Assembly: GCA_003008705.1 (NCBI GenBank) | Contig: PDUO01000008.1 | Coordinates: 372,001 to 436,000 of the forward strand | Direction: 5' to 3' | Length of the DNA: 64,000 nt | Origin: Pezicula radicicola | Taxonomy: Eukaryota > Ascomycota > Leotiomycetes > Helotiales > Dermateaceae | In this document: positions 45,333 to 57,431 of the stretch, one piece after another | How the letters are laid out: each line of letters opens with the position of its first letter | Numbering within the stretch: the first letter of the stretch is position 1 | Notes under the pieces: generated by a model | The model's input: only the letters and a program-made list of their open reading frames with translations | What the model was told of the DNA's origin: nothing | Database searches by the model: none | Position numbers and translations under genes: made by a program

Positions 45333-46056
45333 GAAATACCAAGCTCGAGACACTCCCAAGTATCTCTGGAATCCAAAGTCGTCAAGAGACTGCCTGGGAT
45401 GGCATGTTCTGCGATGGATTTATTTGGCTGTGCGGTTCAATTCCACACCATGAAAGCGCTGCTGGCCTCATGAGCTGCAGATAACAAGGACAGCTCTGTG
45501 GAAGTAAAAGAGCAGAAAGCAACCAATCGATGCTGTTACCTATACGTAGGGACCTTGTGGGAGCGACAAGGCTAGACCAAGCTGCCCATATGCCGATAAT
45601 TGGCATTGATGTACGAGTATCTATAAGAATACATACCACTCCAAACCTATGAAGCAATATTCTATTCTCATGGGTATCGAGAGCGATTACTTGAACGATT
45701 ATGTTAGAAATCAAGTCACAGCATGCCAAGTTGGCACAAAAGTGAATCGAGAATGCATTCAATTCATTAATCTCGCCAGAGAAGTAGCTAAGATAAAATG
45801 TCGCATATCAATCGACAACAGTGGTCTAATGCCGGGTATTGCAAGGGAAAATCCATCAAAGCAACAAAAGCGTATCCATCACTCGCATCGCCTTCATCCA
45901 TTCATTACCGTACTCCATATCCAGGTCCAATCCTATCATAAACCCTCCCACAAACTTTCCTTCTCAAATCCCAATCCATTCCACCAAGTTGTTTCGTTTG
46001 AATTCCGTTGATGATTGGCCTGAGATCGAAAAGGTATTTTGTTGTGAGAGGGCGTA
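45333..46056. other. Intergenic region
   Basis: Nothing recognised; short frames only. The right end is the 3' region of the small minus-strand gene. Confidence 0.55.
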
Positions 46057-46342
46057 CTAGACAGCACTTGTTGTTCTACGTCTTCGTCCACCACCACGTC
46101 CGCAGGTGAGGCAGGAGATCAAGATGTCGAAGAATGCGGCGATGGCTCCGATAACACCCTGGAGGATACCAGCGACTCCGTTTACGATGGCCATGAGACA
46201 GCTACCAATGGCGCGGAACATGCCAGTGATCTGTATGTCATATTAGTCTCAGAGATCTACTTGGAAAATACAACGACCAAAGACTTGACGAGGGCGCGAG
46301 GTAGTGAATGAATGAACTTACACAAGATACGACGGCACCCAT
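46057..46342 (-). CDS. Very small hydrophobic protein with MGxxxSC lipidation signal
   Basis: Exon 1 (46342-46322) encodes MGAVVSC and exon 2 (46230-46057) continues ITGMFRAIGSCLMAIVNGV, joined in phase 0 across a 91-bp intron with GTAAGT donor and ACAG acceptor, for 64 residues in total. Gly2 with Ser6 fits the N-myristoylation rule and Cys7 is ideally placed for palmitoylation. The middle is hydrophobic (GVIGAIAAFFDILISCLTC), and the end GRGGGRRRRTTSAV is strongly basic. I predict a membrane-peripheral protein. Similar short MGxxxSC proteins seem widespread in Ascomycota, but I know no function. The tiny first exon makes it easy to overlook. Confidence 0.75.
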
Positions 46343-48603
46343 TTTGAAGTGTGTTGCGCTGAACGACTTGCTTGATTTTGTATGAGGGTATTGGTCAAGG
46401 TGATTGATTGATTGATTTTTTGTTTTGTGTATGGAGGGGAGGAAATGGTTTGTTTGTGGAAGTGTGGTATGAAGAGGAGACAGGAATTTTATATGTGAAT
46501 GCGTGAAGGCGAGGTACATAAATACTCCTCCTCCCTTGATTCACAACTAGCCAAACAAAATACAACCTGCAGGCAATCTCACGCCTCACCAGAGTAGGAG
46601 CGCAGCGCTCACACTTCTCACACACCTTTCCAACCCTTCCAAATGATTCAATCTACCCACAAGCGCGTCATGACCTCCTCTCGGTCCTCCCAAAGCTCCC
46701 TTGGTATGCTGCAGCGGTATCCAAATTTGAACTAGGATCATCAGTACAGTACAGCACTGTATCAATTACGGTACAGAGTAGGTAGTAGCATGACTAGCAT
46801 CATCATCAAAAATTCCATCACTTGTTAGTGACGTAACGAATCATTTTCCCTACGCTCTCCACACATTTCTCTTGTTTCCGGAGCTTTGATTGGTCAAAGA
46901 GTCAAAGAGGATTCCTCTTTTTCTCACTACTCCAGACTTTCGAGAAAGGATGAATAGGGCTTGACCCGGTGACGCAGAAGTTCACGTTGAAAAAGCAAGG
47001 AAATCACTCTGCTACGATGATGGGGATGGGCTTCAAGGCTTGCCAAGTTTGCCTCAACGGCTACCGGAAGTAGAATCCCACCTTCACAATCCCGCTAGCC
47101 TCTCACATTTGCCCATGCGGGAAATGTATGGCATTTCATTGGAAATGATGGACAATTTCCGCCACAGTTAGCCACACGAACCACAGTTTCAACGACTGAT
47201 ATGCAACATTACTTTCTCAATCTGGATGACTGCGCCACAGTGCCACACTTTTATTTTGCGGGTCCTCACTCACTCACACCACGCTAGAGAATGACAGTTT
47301 TGAGACTTTTTGGCTTCTTGGAAGGCTTTTGAGTTTAAGCAATCCGATGCGCTGCTTTTTTGTCCTGACATGGCGTGCATGGGTTTGTTGTGCCTTGTGG
47401 GGAAGTCTTGGAAAGGTGTGGGTGGTATTGCGTATGGAAAAGTTCACTACTTACCTAGAGCGCTGCAGTACTTACTGACTTTGTGACACACGGACGGTGT
47501 AGGGTATCTTGTACACGGTGAGAATAAATGATCTGCTGATTATGTTTTTGGATCTAGAGTTTGACGGATGATACTTCTTTCGTACTGAGGAGGAACTTGG
47601 ACTAGCGCTCTGGGCGGCTGGGTTCTTACAATCGCGATTCATACGAGATATACAGATCGTGTAAGGAGTCCGGGAGGTTTATTATGACGTACGCGGCTAC
47701 AATCTTGAGACCTCCGGACTCCAGATTGATACGAGTAGATTGGAAAGTGTGCAATGGTACTTTAGTGACCAAGGCAGAGAAATTGCCGACAATAATGAAA
47801 GGTGGTCTAGACCTTTATCTACCTCTGGAAATAAGAACGAGATTGATTCTCGCAGATATGACAGTAAGATGATCGCCCTGCGCAAGTTGTGGTACCTTGA
47901 ATTTTTGTCATGGTCGTCGGGTGAGGCGTTGGAAAGGGGCATGTCTTCCGAGTACAGATGCAGGACAACGTCAAGAGGAGGGGCTGACTCGGAATATGTC
48001 CTTGCTGGCACTTGCTGCACCGGGTGAAGTCGAGAACATAGGATGATCAGAGAAACAGGCCTCATGTAGTGGTCAATTGGGCCATTGCCATGAGAAGCGT
48101 GCGCCATGAAGCTTGATTTTTCCTTACTACTTGACTCGAGGCTTGTTGGTATGTCAGTCCCAAGCCCGTGGTTGCTATAGCGGGTGATACATGTAGGGAG
48201 GGCATGTGGTCGGAGTACCTTGAGAATTTGAGATCATCTATGATAACAAGGTCCGAAAGTGTGAGTGTACGAAAGTACTTGTACAATGTACAAATATCTG
48301 TCAATTATTATCTCTTGAAGGCTCCATAAACGGTCAGCAGCAATAACACAACAACATGGCTCTAACGGCGAGATATTTGCTTCAAATAACCTCTTTTCAG
48401 GATCCTCGGTGACTGGCTTATGAAATGCAGGTAACACAAAGCACTCCCAAATCATTCTCAAGGATGATTTTAGGCCCTGTTGCAAAATCGCACGTCCTAC
48501 TTACACAACCACGGCGATAGTCACTAGCATTTATGATCTATTCTTTCAATGCCTTACGGGCTGAAAACTTAGTTACTCCCAACTACTTCGTTAGGATTGC
48601 CAG
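46343..48603. other. Long gene-free stretch
   Basis: No gene I can defend. A plus-strand frame from about 47660 to 48027, containing ESVQWYFSDQGREIADNNERW, is open on both strands and has protein-like composition but no start or known motif. Elsewhere I see CATCATCAT runs near 46797-46806 and short frames only. Confidence 0.4.
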
Positions 48604-49494
48604 TCAACTTACTATTACTGCCCTACCATTGCGGAATTGAAGGGAGAAGTTTCCGGTCTTCTCATGATCTTTGAAGCCTCTGGTGCAACCTAAAATCCAT
48701 CGGGAGCTTTCTTGAGACGACGCTCGCCAGTTTGGATCGAAGTAACGCTCCTCGAAGGAGTCGAATATTCCTGGTTGCTTGAAGAAGCTTTCAGAGCTCA
48801 AATTAACATCCGCCATTTTAGTCCAGATTCCGAGGATTGCCAGCAGCATTTCCGGTCTGTCTTCATACTTGCTATACAGCCCAGCGTTGTATCTTATGCA
48901 GCGCACTCCGCTCAATTGCGCCAGTGAGTGCTGTACCGGTCCTGCATCCTTCAACTTTTTGGCGATCCCTTGTGTCTTGCGCATTTCTCGCTCGAACAGC
49001 GCAACGGTATGAAGCTGTGAGGTTGATGGAAATCGGCAGAACACCTTCTCCACTCCTTCCAGCTCTAGCGGACTGAACCAAATCTCGATACCGCGGATGT
49101 ATGTGGTATTATGTCCGATACCATCGAGAAATATATTGCACATTGTAGGGGAGTTGAAGGAGAAGAGCGTGTTATTATAAAGTAGCGGGATGGTCTCCTC
49201 GTATATCTGACGGCAGACATAAGGCAAGCATGGCGTTACACGCCAATCCTGTCGAAGGAAATCCGGCATATGGAGAAGAACATCGTATATCTGGAGCCTC
49301 ACTTCGCGCGGGAGGCCGAGGAGTGTTGGGCCGGAATCAGGGCGTGCAATGTTGGACGACAATACGGCTGGAGGCGGCGTCGAAGATAAGATCATACTGA
49401 GCTCGGGAGGGGGAAGAGAAAGGGCGCTGTCGATTCCAAAATGGTTCGACGTGATTAAGAAGAGTGAATGGGTTATCAGACCGCGTCGCTTCAT
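48604..49494 (-). CDS. F-box-like fungal protein (LPREVRLQIY type)
   Basis: Uninterrupted 296-residue frame. LLGLPREVRLQIYDVLLHMPDF near residues 58-80 is the short N-terminal helix pair found in a large family of Pezizomycotina proteins related to F-box proteins. VCRQIYEETIPLLYNNTLFSF, diagnostic of that family, follows. The rest is mixed and ends GNFSLQFRNGRAVIVS. A GTAAGT occurs at the very end (minus strand, just before the stop), so a further exon could replace the last residues. Some members may recruit substrates to ubiquitin ligases; this is inference. It diverges from the F-box gene at 49678, only 184 bp away, suggesting a shared promoter. Confidence 0.78.
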   Translation of the reverse strand: MKRRGLITHSLFLITSNHFGIDSALSLPPPELSMILSSTPPPAVLSSNIARPDSGPTLLGLPREVRLQIYDVLLHMPDFLRQDWRVTPCLPYVCRQIYEETIPLLYNNTLFSFNSPTMCNIFLDGIGHNTTYIRGIEIWFSPLELEGVEKVFCRFPSTSQLHTVALFEREMRKTQGIAKKLKDAGPVQHSLAQLSGVRCIRYNAGLYSKYEDRPEMLLAILGIWTKMADVNLSSESFFKQPGIFDSFEERYFDPNWRASSQESSRWILGCTRGFKDHEKTGNFSLQFRNGRAVIVS

Positions 49495-49677
49495 CGAGGC
49501 ATCGAGCTGGGGTGCCTACAAGGCTGCGGCGCTAGCACGAGGCTCCCGTGTCTGTGGTGAGGGCGCAAGGCTTCAATTGAGTTTTGAGTTCAAGTTCAAG
49601 ATCACACTACTGCCTTCCATCTTCATCCTCCGTCTTCGCCCTACATTTTGCGCGACTGTACTGTACATCCACTACCC

Positions 49678-52105
49678 ATGCAGAGAACACCCATCAAAAT
49701 ACCTGGGAAGCTTAAGGTTGACAAGTCAAAGTCTGCAATCGCAGCGCGAAAGTCTCTGGTAAGAAGCTCTCTCTGTCGCAGTATGGATCCATAAGAGGAG
49801 TAGAGCTCAGTTGAACATATCCACTGCTCTTCTCTCAAGCCAAGTCTTTTCGCCCAAGAGTGGTGACCACCAAATTGTTCACAATCGCCGTCGTAACGCT
49901 CAGTATTACTCTTACTAAGGTCACTTGTCTGCAGAATAGATCCAGAGGCAGACCTCTCAAACTCGAACCTTCTACTGCCTCGAACCCCCCAAAAAAGAAA
50001 CGCATCAGAAAGATGGTGCAGCCAGTCAGAGAGAGGACTGTTGTCGAAAGATTACCACCAGAGATCTTGGTAGGTACTCAACCTCTCAGAACTGAATTTC
50101 CCCGTTTGGAGTCGATGACTCCTCTCTCCTAGTTACTCCCAAGATCTATAGAATTAGCATACTAACTCTAGGACCTTGAGTAGGCTAGGATCTTTTGGTT
50201 TAGTATGAACTTTGACATGCCCAGATCCTCCCTCGAGTTACGCAATAAATTAAGCGATACATCGATTTACAAGAAGACTGTTATTGAAGCTTTTGGGCCA
50301 ATTTGGAATCTATGGTATGGATACACCGACAAACATCCTCCCAAGGACAACCAGGTCGATATATCCGAGACTGCCGGTCTTGTTATTCATGATCGACCAG
50401 GCGATCATATATTGGAGGTAAGCATCTTAACAGAAACTAGAAAGCCCACAAGATCCTGCTTCAAGCACATGTCATCTAAGCTATCCTTCTGAATGCTAGG
50501 ACCGATGAGAAGATTTGTGCTGTAAATGCAAAAGTTGATCATGGCTAACTTGTTCTAGCACAATGTCCTAAAGTGTCGTTGGGCCACGGTCGATCTTTTG
50601 ATCGGGGCAAAAGAACTATGGATACAAAGGAATGCCCTAAAGCGACCGTTCAAGCCTCTAGGTATGTGTTTTCAGGATAGTGGCTGAAGGGTCTCAAAAC
50701 CCGCAGAATTATTGAGTTGCCTCCGTTCCTCAGCAAGCCTTGCAGGCATACCATGCCCGTCGCAAGCAGTTGAAGGACCACAAGGGGTGAAGTAAAATCA
50801 AAGCCGCCGCTCTTTTTCTCCTACTCATCCTCCTGTACTAGCTGCTTGTGGTGCTGGTGAGGCCTCAATCCTACCGAAGTGCTGGAACTGAAGTAGCTTT
50901 GTTATTGAAAAGAGCATTCTACTTTATCATGTTTCTCAATTGCACATAGCTAATATAATGATAGAATTTCTACCACAAACAGGGAAAGCCCGTAGGGTAG
51001 AGCAAGAGTCAAGACAGACAGTTGCCGAATACTTTGCTAAGGACTATGCCCAATTTTGCGGGGCCATCGAAAACTTAGATGAACGAGCCTTAAAGAAGCG
51101 ATGTAACTGGGACAAATATACAGAAATCCATTATAAGACCGAAATCCCTGATACATTACTCAAGGGACCATGGGATGAAGATATGACGAGAACTTTGTTC
51201 TGGTTGGTAAGAGGAGGCGCATGCATTCAATGGTTTGACTCAACCATTAGCGAGGTATGTATCTAAGTTTCTGCTTGTCTGTGCTGTCTGGTAAAACTGG
51301 AACCATGAAAGATTAGACGCGAAATCAGAGGACTTGCGCGATTCCTTGAGCTGCAGTTGCCACTCAAAGTGTGGGGCGGCTCAGCGAACTGTCGCAGTAT
51401 TCCAAAGCAAGTCCGTAACCAAAATAAGTCTCTACCACGGAGGAAGTCACAATTGGATACCAAATTCCTTTTACACTGCAAGTTTGGAATCCAAGTCCCG
51501 GCTCGCGCTACCTTCAGCTTAAGTTGCTCAAGTACTAAATTGATGGACCAAACCCAGGACTTTGCGCCCGAAACTCCAGATTAGAAACATGCGGCCTCTT
51601 GATATTCAACTTATGGCGAGTGCCCGCAGGAACTGCCAGAAAGCACCTCCAATTTAATGGTTTCATTTAAGGTAGCTTTAGTTGAGCTTGCTAGGAGAAA
51701 ACGTAGCGATTACTGTGTTACCATTCGAAATACATTGTACTAATTTTGAAACAGGCCGCAAGAGAAGGGTTCAAAACTGCCGTTGAAACTGGCAATCTTC
51801 GAGTCCTCCACCTTTTTGACTGGATGAAGGCAGTACGGCTTCGCAACAGAGAGGATGAGGTTCTAAATGCAGTCCGTAATGCATGCAAACATGGCGGCGA
51901 CAACAAGTTGGCCATTATCAAGCGAGTTATACATTACGGGGCCCTTGAGGATCGGATGACTATGGATGTGAGGCACTTGCTAGAGACTTTAGCGTCAATG
52001 GAGATTTCGACCAAAGAGCTGGGTGCCTTTGAGCAACACGCACTGGTTACTGCGGTAATAGGAGAGCTCGAGTACCTCCAGAGGCATCACAGACGCGTTA
52101 GGTGA
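49678..52105 (+). CDS. F-box protein with ankyrin-like C-terminal region
   Basis: Six exons joined in consistent phase: 49678-49758, 49935-50069, 50184-50417, 50559-50661, 50983-51254 and 51755-52105, for 391 residues. Exon 2 carries a basic PPKKKRIRK cluster (possible nuclear signal), and the F-box VERLPPEIL continues in exon 3 as ARIFWFSMNFDMPRSSLELRNKL. Exon 5 has the family block PDTLLKGPWDEDMTRTLFWLVRGGACIQWFDSTISE. Exon 6 continues AAREGFKTAVETGNLRVLHLF with helical repeats resembling ankyrin motifs. F-box proteins link substrates to SCF ubiquitin ligase. Introns 4 (321 bp) and 5 (500 bp) are far longer than the local norm; intron 5 ends with a perfect TACTAAT branch site. Confidence 0.72.
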
Positions 52106-52845
52106 GCGGAGCTAAGTATGGGTCCAAAACTCACGAAGTTAAGCCTGAGTAACTGTAATCAGCAGGGTGGGGAGGATGGAGGTAGGAGGCGCAGATATTT
52201 GGTAAACCATGTGTAATATCAAAAGCGACCAAGTTAAGCTCTAGCTAGTAAGTAGCAGTTTCGGGACTGAAGTTCCAGGCTGGCACTCAAAATTCTCAGA
52301 AACTGGCAGACGAACAGAATATTAAATACCTTTTTCTAATAATGGAAGAGCCGTGGAAAATAAAGACAGTTCTTTTGAGCATGGGTAAGTTGAAGTAGTT
52401 GCGAGCAAGGCCATACATAATAGCCTCGTCGATGTAGTTCCAGACTCACAATACAGCATACTAGTGTTTACAAAGTAGCCAGGCCTCAGAAACCAAGACA
52501 GGCTACTATCCCTACGGAGATCCCTGTGCGGGTTGTTGATAGCGAATGCGCTTCAAGATTCAGATACCAGAAACCAGTATGCGATTCCTAGATCTGTTCC
52601 ATGAACCCTGTCTATTCGACGTCATTGCCTCTCCGCCAACACGTCAGTCACCCATCATGCTCAGCACGGCCACAGATTTATCTACTCTATCTCCCAGATC
52701 TACACTGTGTTGAAATCATTCTACGATTTACTTTCGATATCAAGTTCCATTTTATTTACTTGTGAGATCCAAGACTTGTTGAGGGTCTTCCTAATATTCA
52801 TATCCGCTTCGTCGCTAGAGAAACAACAAGCACATATATACCATC
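52106..52845. other. Intergenic region and upstream region of next gene
   Basis: No gene seen. The last 150 bp are T/C-rich and lead into the glycine-rich protein gene. Confidence 0.55.
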
Positions 52846-53659
52846 ATGGCTGACCAGAAGAATGAAGAGCCTACGGAGCAGCAGAAGAGGCAGATTTACG
52901 ATAATCTTCCTGCCGATCAGAAGAAGAAGCAGACTTATACCGAGGTTCGTAAACGATTTTGTCTTCTCACTGGATCTATCAGCCATGTCGTCTCTTTTAC
53001 TCTTCCCATTTCCCAAAACGGCAGATTTAACTCCGTTTACTGCTTCAAGGAACTCCATGAAAAATAACTAACTTTATTATTTTTTGGAAGTGGGTGAAAG
53101 AGGCCTATAACAATCAGTATGAGAAATGGATGCCTTGGATCGAAGATCAATATCTGAAGTGGTTTGGTAAAGACAACAAGGCTTCCTACGCAACCAAAGG
53201 TATTTACACTCTCTCTATTTTCCATCATCCGAGTCTGCATCACTTTCTATCTTCTGTTATCTCTTGTCTCAAATAGACCTCTATCAACAACAAACTAACA
53301 ACAACAAAACAGATACCCTCAACAAAACCAAGGTAACTGGCGTCAAACAAGTCGATCAACTCCAAGACGACGTCCACAACCTCGTCGGTAATCAAGTAGG
53401 CAAAGACGGTCTCTTAGCGCCTGTTGGTAACATGGTCTCGAAAGAGGGTATCAACCGTGCTGAGCGTGGTGGTAAAGATGAACGGGGTACTTATGGTGGT
53501 GCTGCTGCTGGATATACTGACCCTATTGTGAAGGGGGGAAAGAGTACTGGTGAGGGAATTGCTGGTGGGGCACAGGCTGTTGGTGGTGGTATTCTTGGTG
53601 GGGCTAAGAGTGCTGGGGGTGCTGTTGGAGGATTGCTTGGTGGTGGGAAGAAGAAGTAG
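52846..53659 (+). CDS. Conserved fungal protein with glycine/alanine-rich tail
   Basis: Three exons, 52846-52944, 53091-53199 and 53313-53659, spliced in phases 0 and 1, give 184 residues. The N-terminus is charged (MADQKNEEPTEQQKRQIYDNL). The middle is Trp/Tyr-rich (WVKEAYNNQYEKWMPWIEDQYLKWFGKDNKASY). Then comes a Val/Gln/Asp helix (KVTGVKQVDQLQDDVHNLVGNQVGKDGLL) and a Gly/Ala-rich tail ending LLGGGKKK. I recall close relatives throughout Leotiomycetes and neighbouring classes, all hypothetical. The composition suggests an abundant soluble or membrane-associated protein; no catalytic motif is visible. Confidence 0.85.
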
Positions 53660-54557
53660 GTTGTGCAACTTGTACACTCAGCACTATTATGGAATGGGGT
53701 TATAGGTAGATGTGTTGATGATTTTATGATTTGGATGATTTCTGTTCAGGCTTCTTTAGTTTTGGGTTCTTTGGGCTTATACCAGATTGGATTATAGGAT
53801 GTTAGGGGTTCTTTTATACTATAGTAGGACTAGTTTTCCAAATCTTTTAGAAACCCTTTGTGTACTTTTAACAATCCTATTAAAGGTTTGATTGCTCTAT
53901 AAGACATCATATTGAATTGCTACCTATTAAGATATAAGAGATTGAATTGAGTAACTCACTACGCTCACTGGATTAGAGTCACTTACCTACTTAAGAGCAT
54001 AGTCACATGATCATTCCCATTTAATTCAATACTTTCTATATGGCTCTAACACCCTAAGAGTGTGCTATAAAAAAGTTGTATATATCTTACTATACTAGGA
54101 TATATTCCACTTGCATCTACTCCAAGGGATGTTACGTTGAGCGTGGTGGTCATGTAACCATATCTACACTATTTGTCCTCGCTTAGCTGCTCCATCTCCC
54201 TTTTCCCTGTTGTACCTTTTGTACTTTTGTACCTTTGCACACTCTTCTTCCTGCGCGATTCCATTAAGAACCTCAATGTCGCAAAGTTCGAAAAGGGCTT
54301 TCCTCGTTACAAGATTAATTATCAGGCCATTCTTAACCTTACAAGGGCCGCTGATAGGCAGGTACCTTAGGGCGGACCAGGGGTAGTGGTTAAGCGCTGG
54401 CTGGTCCCTAACGGGGTAGTTGCAGCCTCGGCGCCCCTGCTCGATGCTCCCCTTGTTGCTCTGTAAATCCCAACACATATGTAGGTCAGTCTGCCTAACG
54501 TTTGTTTCAAGTCTGCTAAATTCTATTCCATCTTCCCCCCGCTTTAATGTCGCAAAG
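53660..54557. other. Intergenic region with possible decayed repeat
   Basis: AT-rich sequence with GAGTAACTCACT near 53948 resembles words near 14537-14600. A hairpin with stem GGACCAG/CTGGTCC lies at 54374-54407. I see no tRNA that folds fully here and no gene. Confidence 0.45.
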
Positions 54558-56890
54558 ATGCTTTGTAAAGCCTGTGCAAACATTTTTCAATTAAAATATC
54601 CAGCGCCTGGTAAAGCAGTCGAGATCTTCCGACCAATTGATGAAGTAGTCAAGTACGCTTCTGTTTGCATAATATGCAGGAACCTTTATAATTGGGGTTT
54701 AAAATCACTAGGGACATCGACATGTCTTGAGCCTTATACCACCTCATACAGTCCGATTTTCCACCCTTTCATATCCCAACGGAAGGACTCAATTCGTTGT
54801 TGGATCACAGTAAGTCGGGTTATCGCGTTTTATGGAGTACACAGAAGCTGAGCATGATTTTTCGAAACAGTTTCACGAGCATTCAAACATCCAGCAAGGA
54901 TTGAAGGTGAAAATTGTGGTACAAGGCCCTATGCAGAAGACTATAGACAACCAAGTGCCAGTGTATGACTTTCAATTCACTGTAATACCATCATCATGTG
55001 AGTGTATCTCATGGATGTCTTCAATAGTAATACTAAACCTCAAAAGTGGCATATGCATTCGCATCAAACTCTCCACTCGACCCTTCAACGGGCTCGGATT
55101 GTTCTCTAGAGATGGCGCATGGATGGTTGAAGGACTGTCGTAACAACCATTCAAATTGCTCTTCACATGTTGAGAATAAAGATGGCTTTAAACCTACAAG
55201 GTTAATACATATCGAAGATACTAAGATATCACTACACGACACAAGATTTACAGCGGTTGGCTCTCCACATACATACGAGTACATGACTTTAAGTCATCGT
55301 TGGCCAGAGGATCCTCAATCTCTACTTAGATTGACGAGAGACAATTCTAGTGCTCTACTGGAAGATATCCCTGAGTCTGAGCTTCCGACCGTCTTTCTTC
55401 AGGCTATCTTTGTCTGTAGGAAAATGAAATTTGAGTATCTCTGGATCGATTCGCTATGTATCATGCAAGCTGGAGATGGATGGGAGGATGACTGGCGCTA
55501 CGAAGCTTCTCGGATGGGAGACGTGTTTAGATATGCCATTTGCAATCTTTCGGGGACAACGACCGGGAGTGGGCTAGGCCTATTCAATACAAGGCACCCT
55601 TCATTTTCTGAGTCACCTCTTTTTTATGGGTCTCTAAGGTCAATAGAACCTAAGAAATACGTAAGGGGACAAAGCCCGATACCTCTGCTGGACTGAAAAT
55701 TGACTATCAAGCAGGGATTGACTCTGAATGAGTGTGCCATGGACCAGAGTCTTCTATGCGAATCCTACAATGTGATTGAGCACGGGATGCTTCAGAGATC
55801 GTTAATGAACGGAGGGCTAAACACACGCGGTTGGGTCTTTCAAGAGAGAATTCTCTCTCCTCGAATTATTCACTTCGGGGCAAATGAGCTATATTGGGAA
55901 TGCCGTGAGGCTTTACTCAGCGAAAGATATCCCGGCGGTTGGCCTAGCCATATTGTTCCCCCAGGGTGGCGCGTAGAAACTCAACGCTCAACCATCGAAA
56001 TTCGTAATAACATATTCAGTTTAGAGACGTATTCTAGATACAGCAATGTACCGGGACCAATGGAATGGTACATGCAATCAATTGTAGACCATCCGCATCA
56101 TGCGTGGCAAAGTTTTGTCGCGAGCTACACTGCTACCCAACTTACACGATACTCGGACAAACTTATAGCTTTCTCTGGCATTGCAAAGTCTTTGGCTACA
56201 TATCTTGAAGATGATATCTATCTTGCTGGTCTTTGGCGCAACAATATCCTAGATGATCTCGCGTGGTGCTCCGATCTCCTTGCTCCCGACCCGTCCCGAG
56301 GCATCATAGGTCCTTCCCCATATCAAGCTCCCTCGTGGTCATGGGCGTCAAATAACCGAAACATACGATATAGTGTGAAAGAGTTGGGAGCTGGAGAGAC
56401 CGAAGCACTAGTAGATGTCCAAGAGGTGGAAACAACACCAAAGTTTCAGAACGATCCTTACAGTGAAATCAGCGGTGGCTTTATCCGACTTCGAGGGACC
56501 TCGTACAGTATGTCTTGGTGGTGCTACAGACCTAAATATAATCTGAAAGGCTTTGGAGATCTCATACCTATAATTAGGCTAGGACCACAAGCTATATCTG
56601 CACGTTTTGCTCATATCCTGCCAGATAACCCGCTTTCGGAGGCCATGTCACAACGGCGATCTGATCTGAGACTGCTTCCTATTCAGAGGAGTTTCAAAAA
56701 GATGTGGCATAAATCTAATTGGTTAGAAGCTCTTATTTTGGAGCCTACCGGGGTACATGATAAAGAGTATCAGCGATTTGGATATTTTGGCTGTGAGGGT
56801 GGGACAGCTAATTCATTGTTGGCCAATTTGAAAACCCCAATTACCAAAGCAAGTTATCGGTCACGTACGGAGACGATTACAATCATCTAA
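54558..56890 (+). CDS. HET-domain (heterokaryon incompatibility) protein
   Basis: Four exons, 54558-54809, 54871-54997, 55047-55660 and 55715-56890, give 722 residues. The N-terminus has a Cys-rich block (MLCKACANIF, VCIICRNLYNW) typical of HET proteins. The HET domain starts near residue 204 with YMTLSHRWPEDPQSL, and goes on with FLQAIFVCRKMKFEYLWIDSLCIMQ and DWRYEASRMGDVFRYAICNLS. GLNTRGWVFQERILSPRIIHFG, DDLAWCSDLLAP and APSWSWAS follow downstream. A TGA in the genomic frame at 55694-55696 lies inside a 54-bp intron (GTAAGG ... AAGCAG), so the gene looks intact. HET proteins trigger death of incompatible fused cells; the partner and allele specificity are unknown. No partner gene is recognisable next to it. 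Confidence 0.88.
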
Positions 56891-57431
56891 TTCTTGCCAA
56901 ATTTCCAAGATAATAGGTACGCAGTTCTACTAGAATTATTTAGAAGCAAAATAGGTGCTATGTTTTAAGTAGTCTAGATATCATTTTCGAAAATGTACTC
57001 TAAAGACTGCGGTTTTCTTTAGCTCGCAAATTTAACATATCCTTACTAATTAAGTAGATCGACGAGTAAATTTTAGATGGTAAAGTGGCTTAGGCGGTTG
57101 GGTGGTAACCCTTTAGGAGGAGCCTCCTTCTATCCCAACTGAACGACCCATAGTTCAGTTGCCTATAAGCGAGCTCGCTTCATTCAAATCTACACCACTT
57201 CGGAGTACGCACGGGAATTGGGGATTCCAAACTACTTCGTGTACAGAGGTGTTATCAAATCATCCCATGCTTTAACCTCTCGCTTTTAAGCTAATCGCTG
57301 AATCTAACCTAGCGTTCTCTTCCGCCATTTTCGCTAAGCGACGTGCCTAGTCGCAAGAGTGGTCCGGTCCTTTCTCATTTAGTTAGGCTACCGTGGCCTG
57401 CTTGAACTTCTTTGCAATAGATCATATCTTC
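56891..57431. other. Intergenic region
   Basis: Nothing recognised. AAGCGAGCTCGCTT near 57167-57180 is a 14-bp palindrome; a shorter form of the word occurs in other AT-rich segments of the window. Confidence 0.5.

Noticed and set aside
49349..49762. 137-codon plus-strand frame between the two F-box-type genes
   Set aside because: It is mostly antisense to the start of the minus-strand gene; the real plus-strand gene uses another frame from 49678.
54374..54407. Hairpin GGACCAG/CTGGTCC resembling part of a tRNA
   Set aside because: No complete cloverleaf or B-box could be built around it; I found no tRNA gene in the window.
55694..55696. TGA apparently splitting the HET gene
   Set aside because: It lies in a 54-bp GT-AG intron that keeps phase; the joined protein matches the family.
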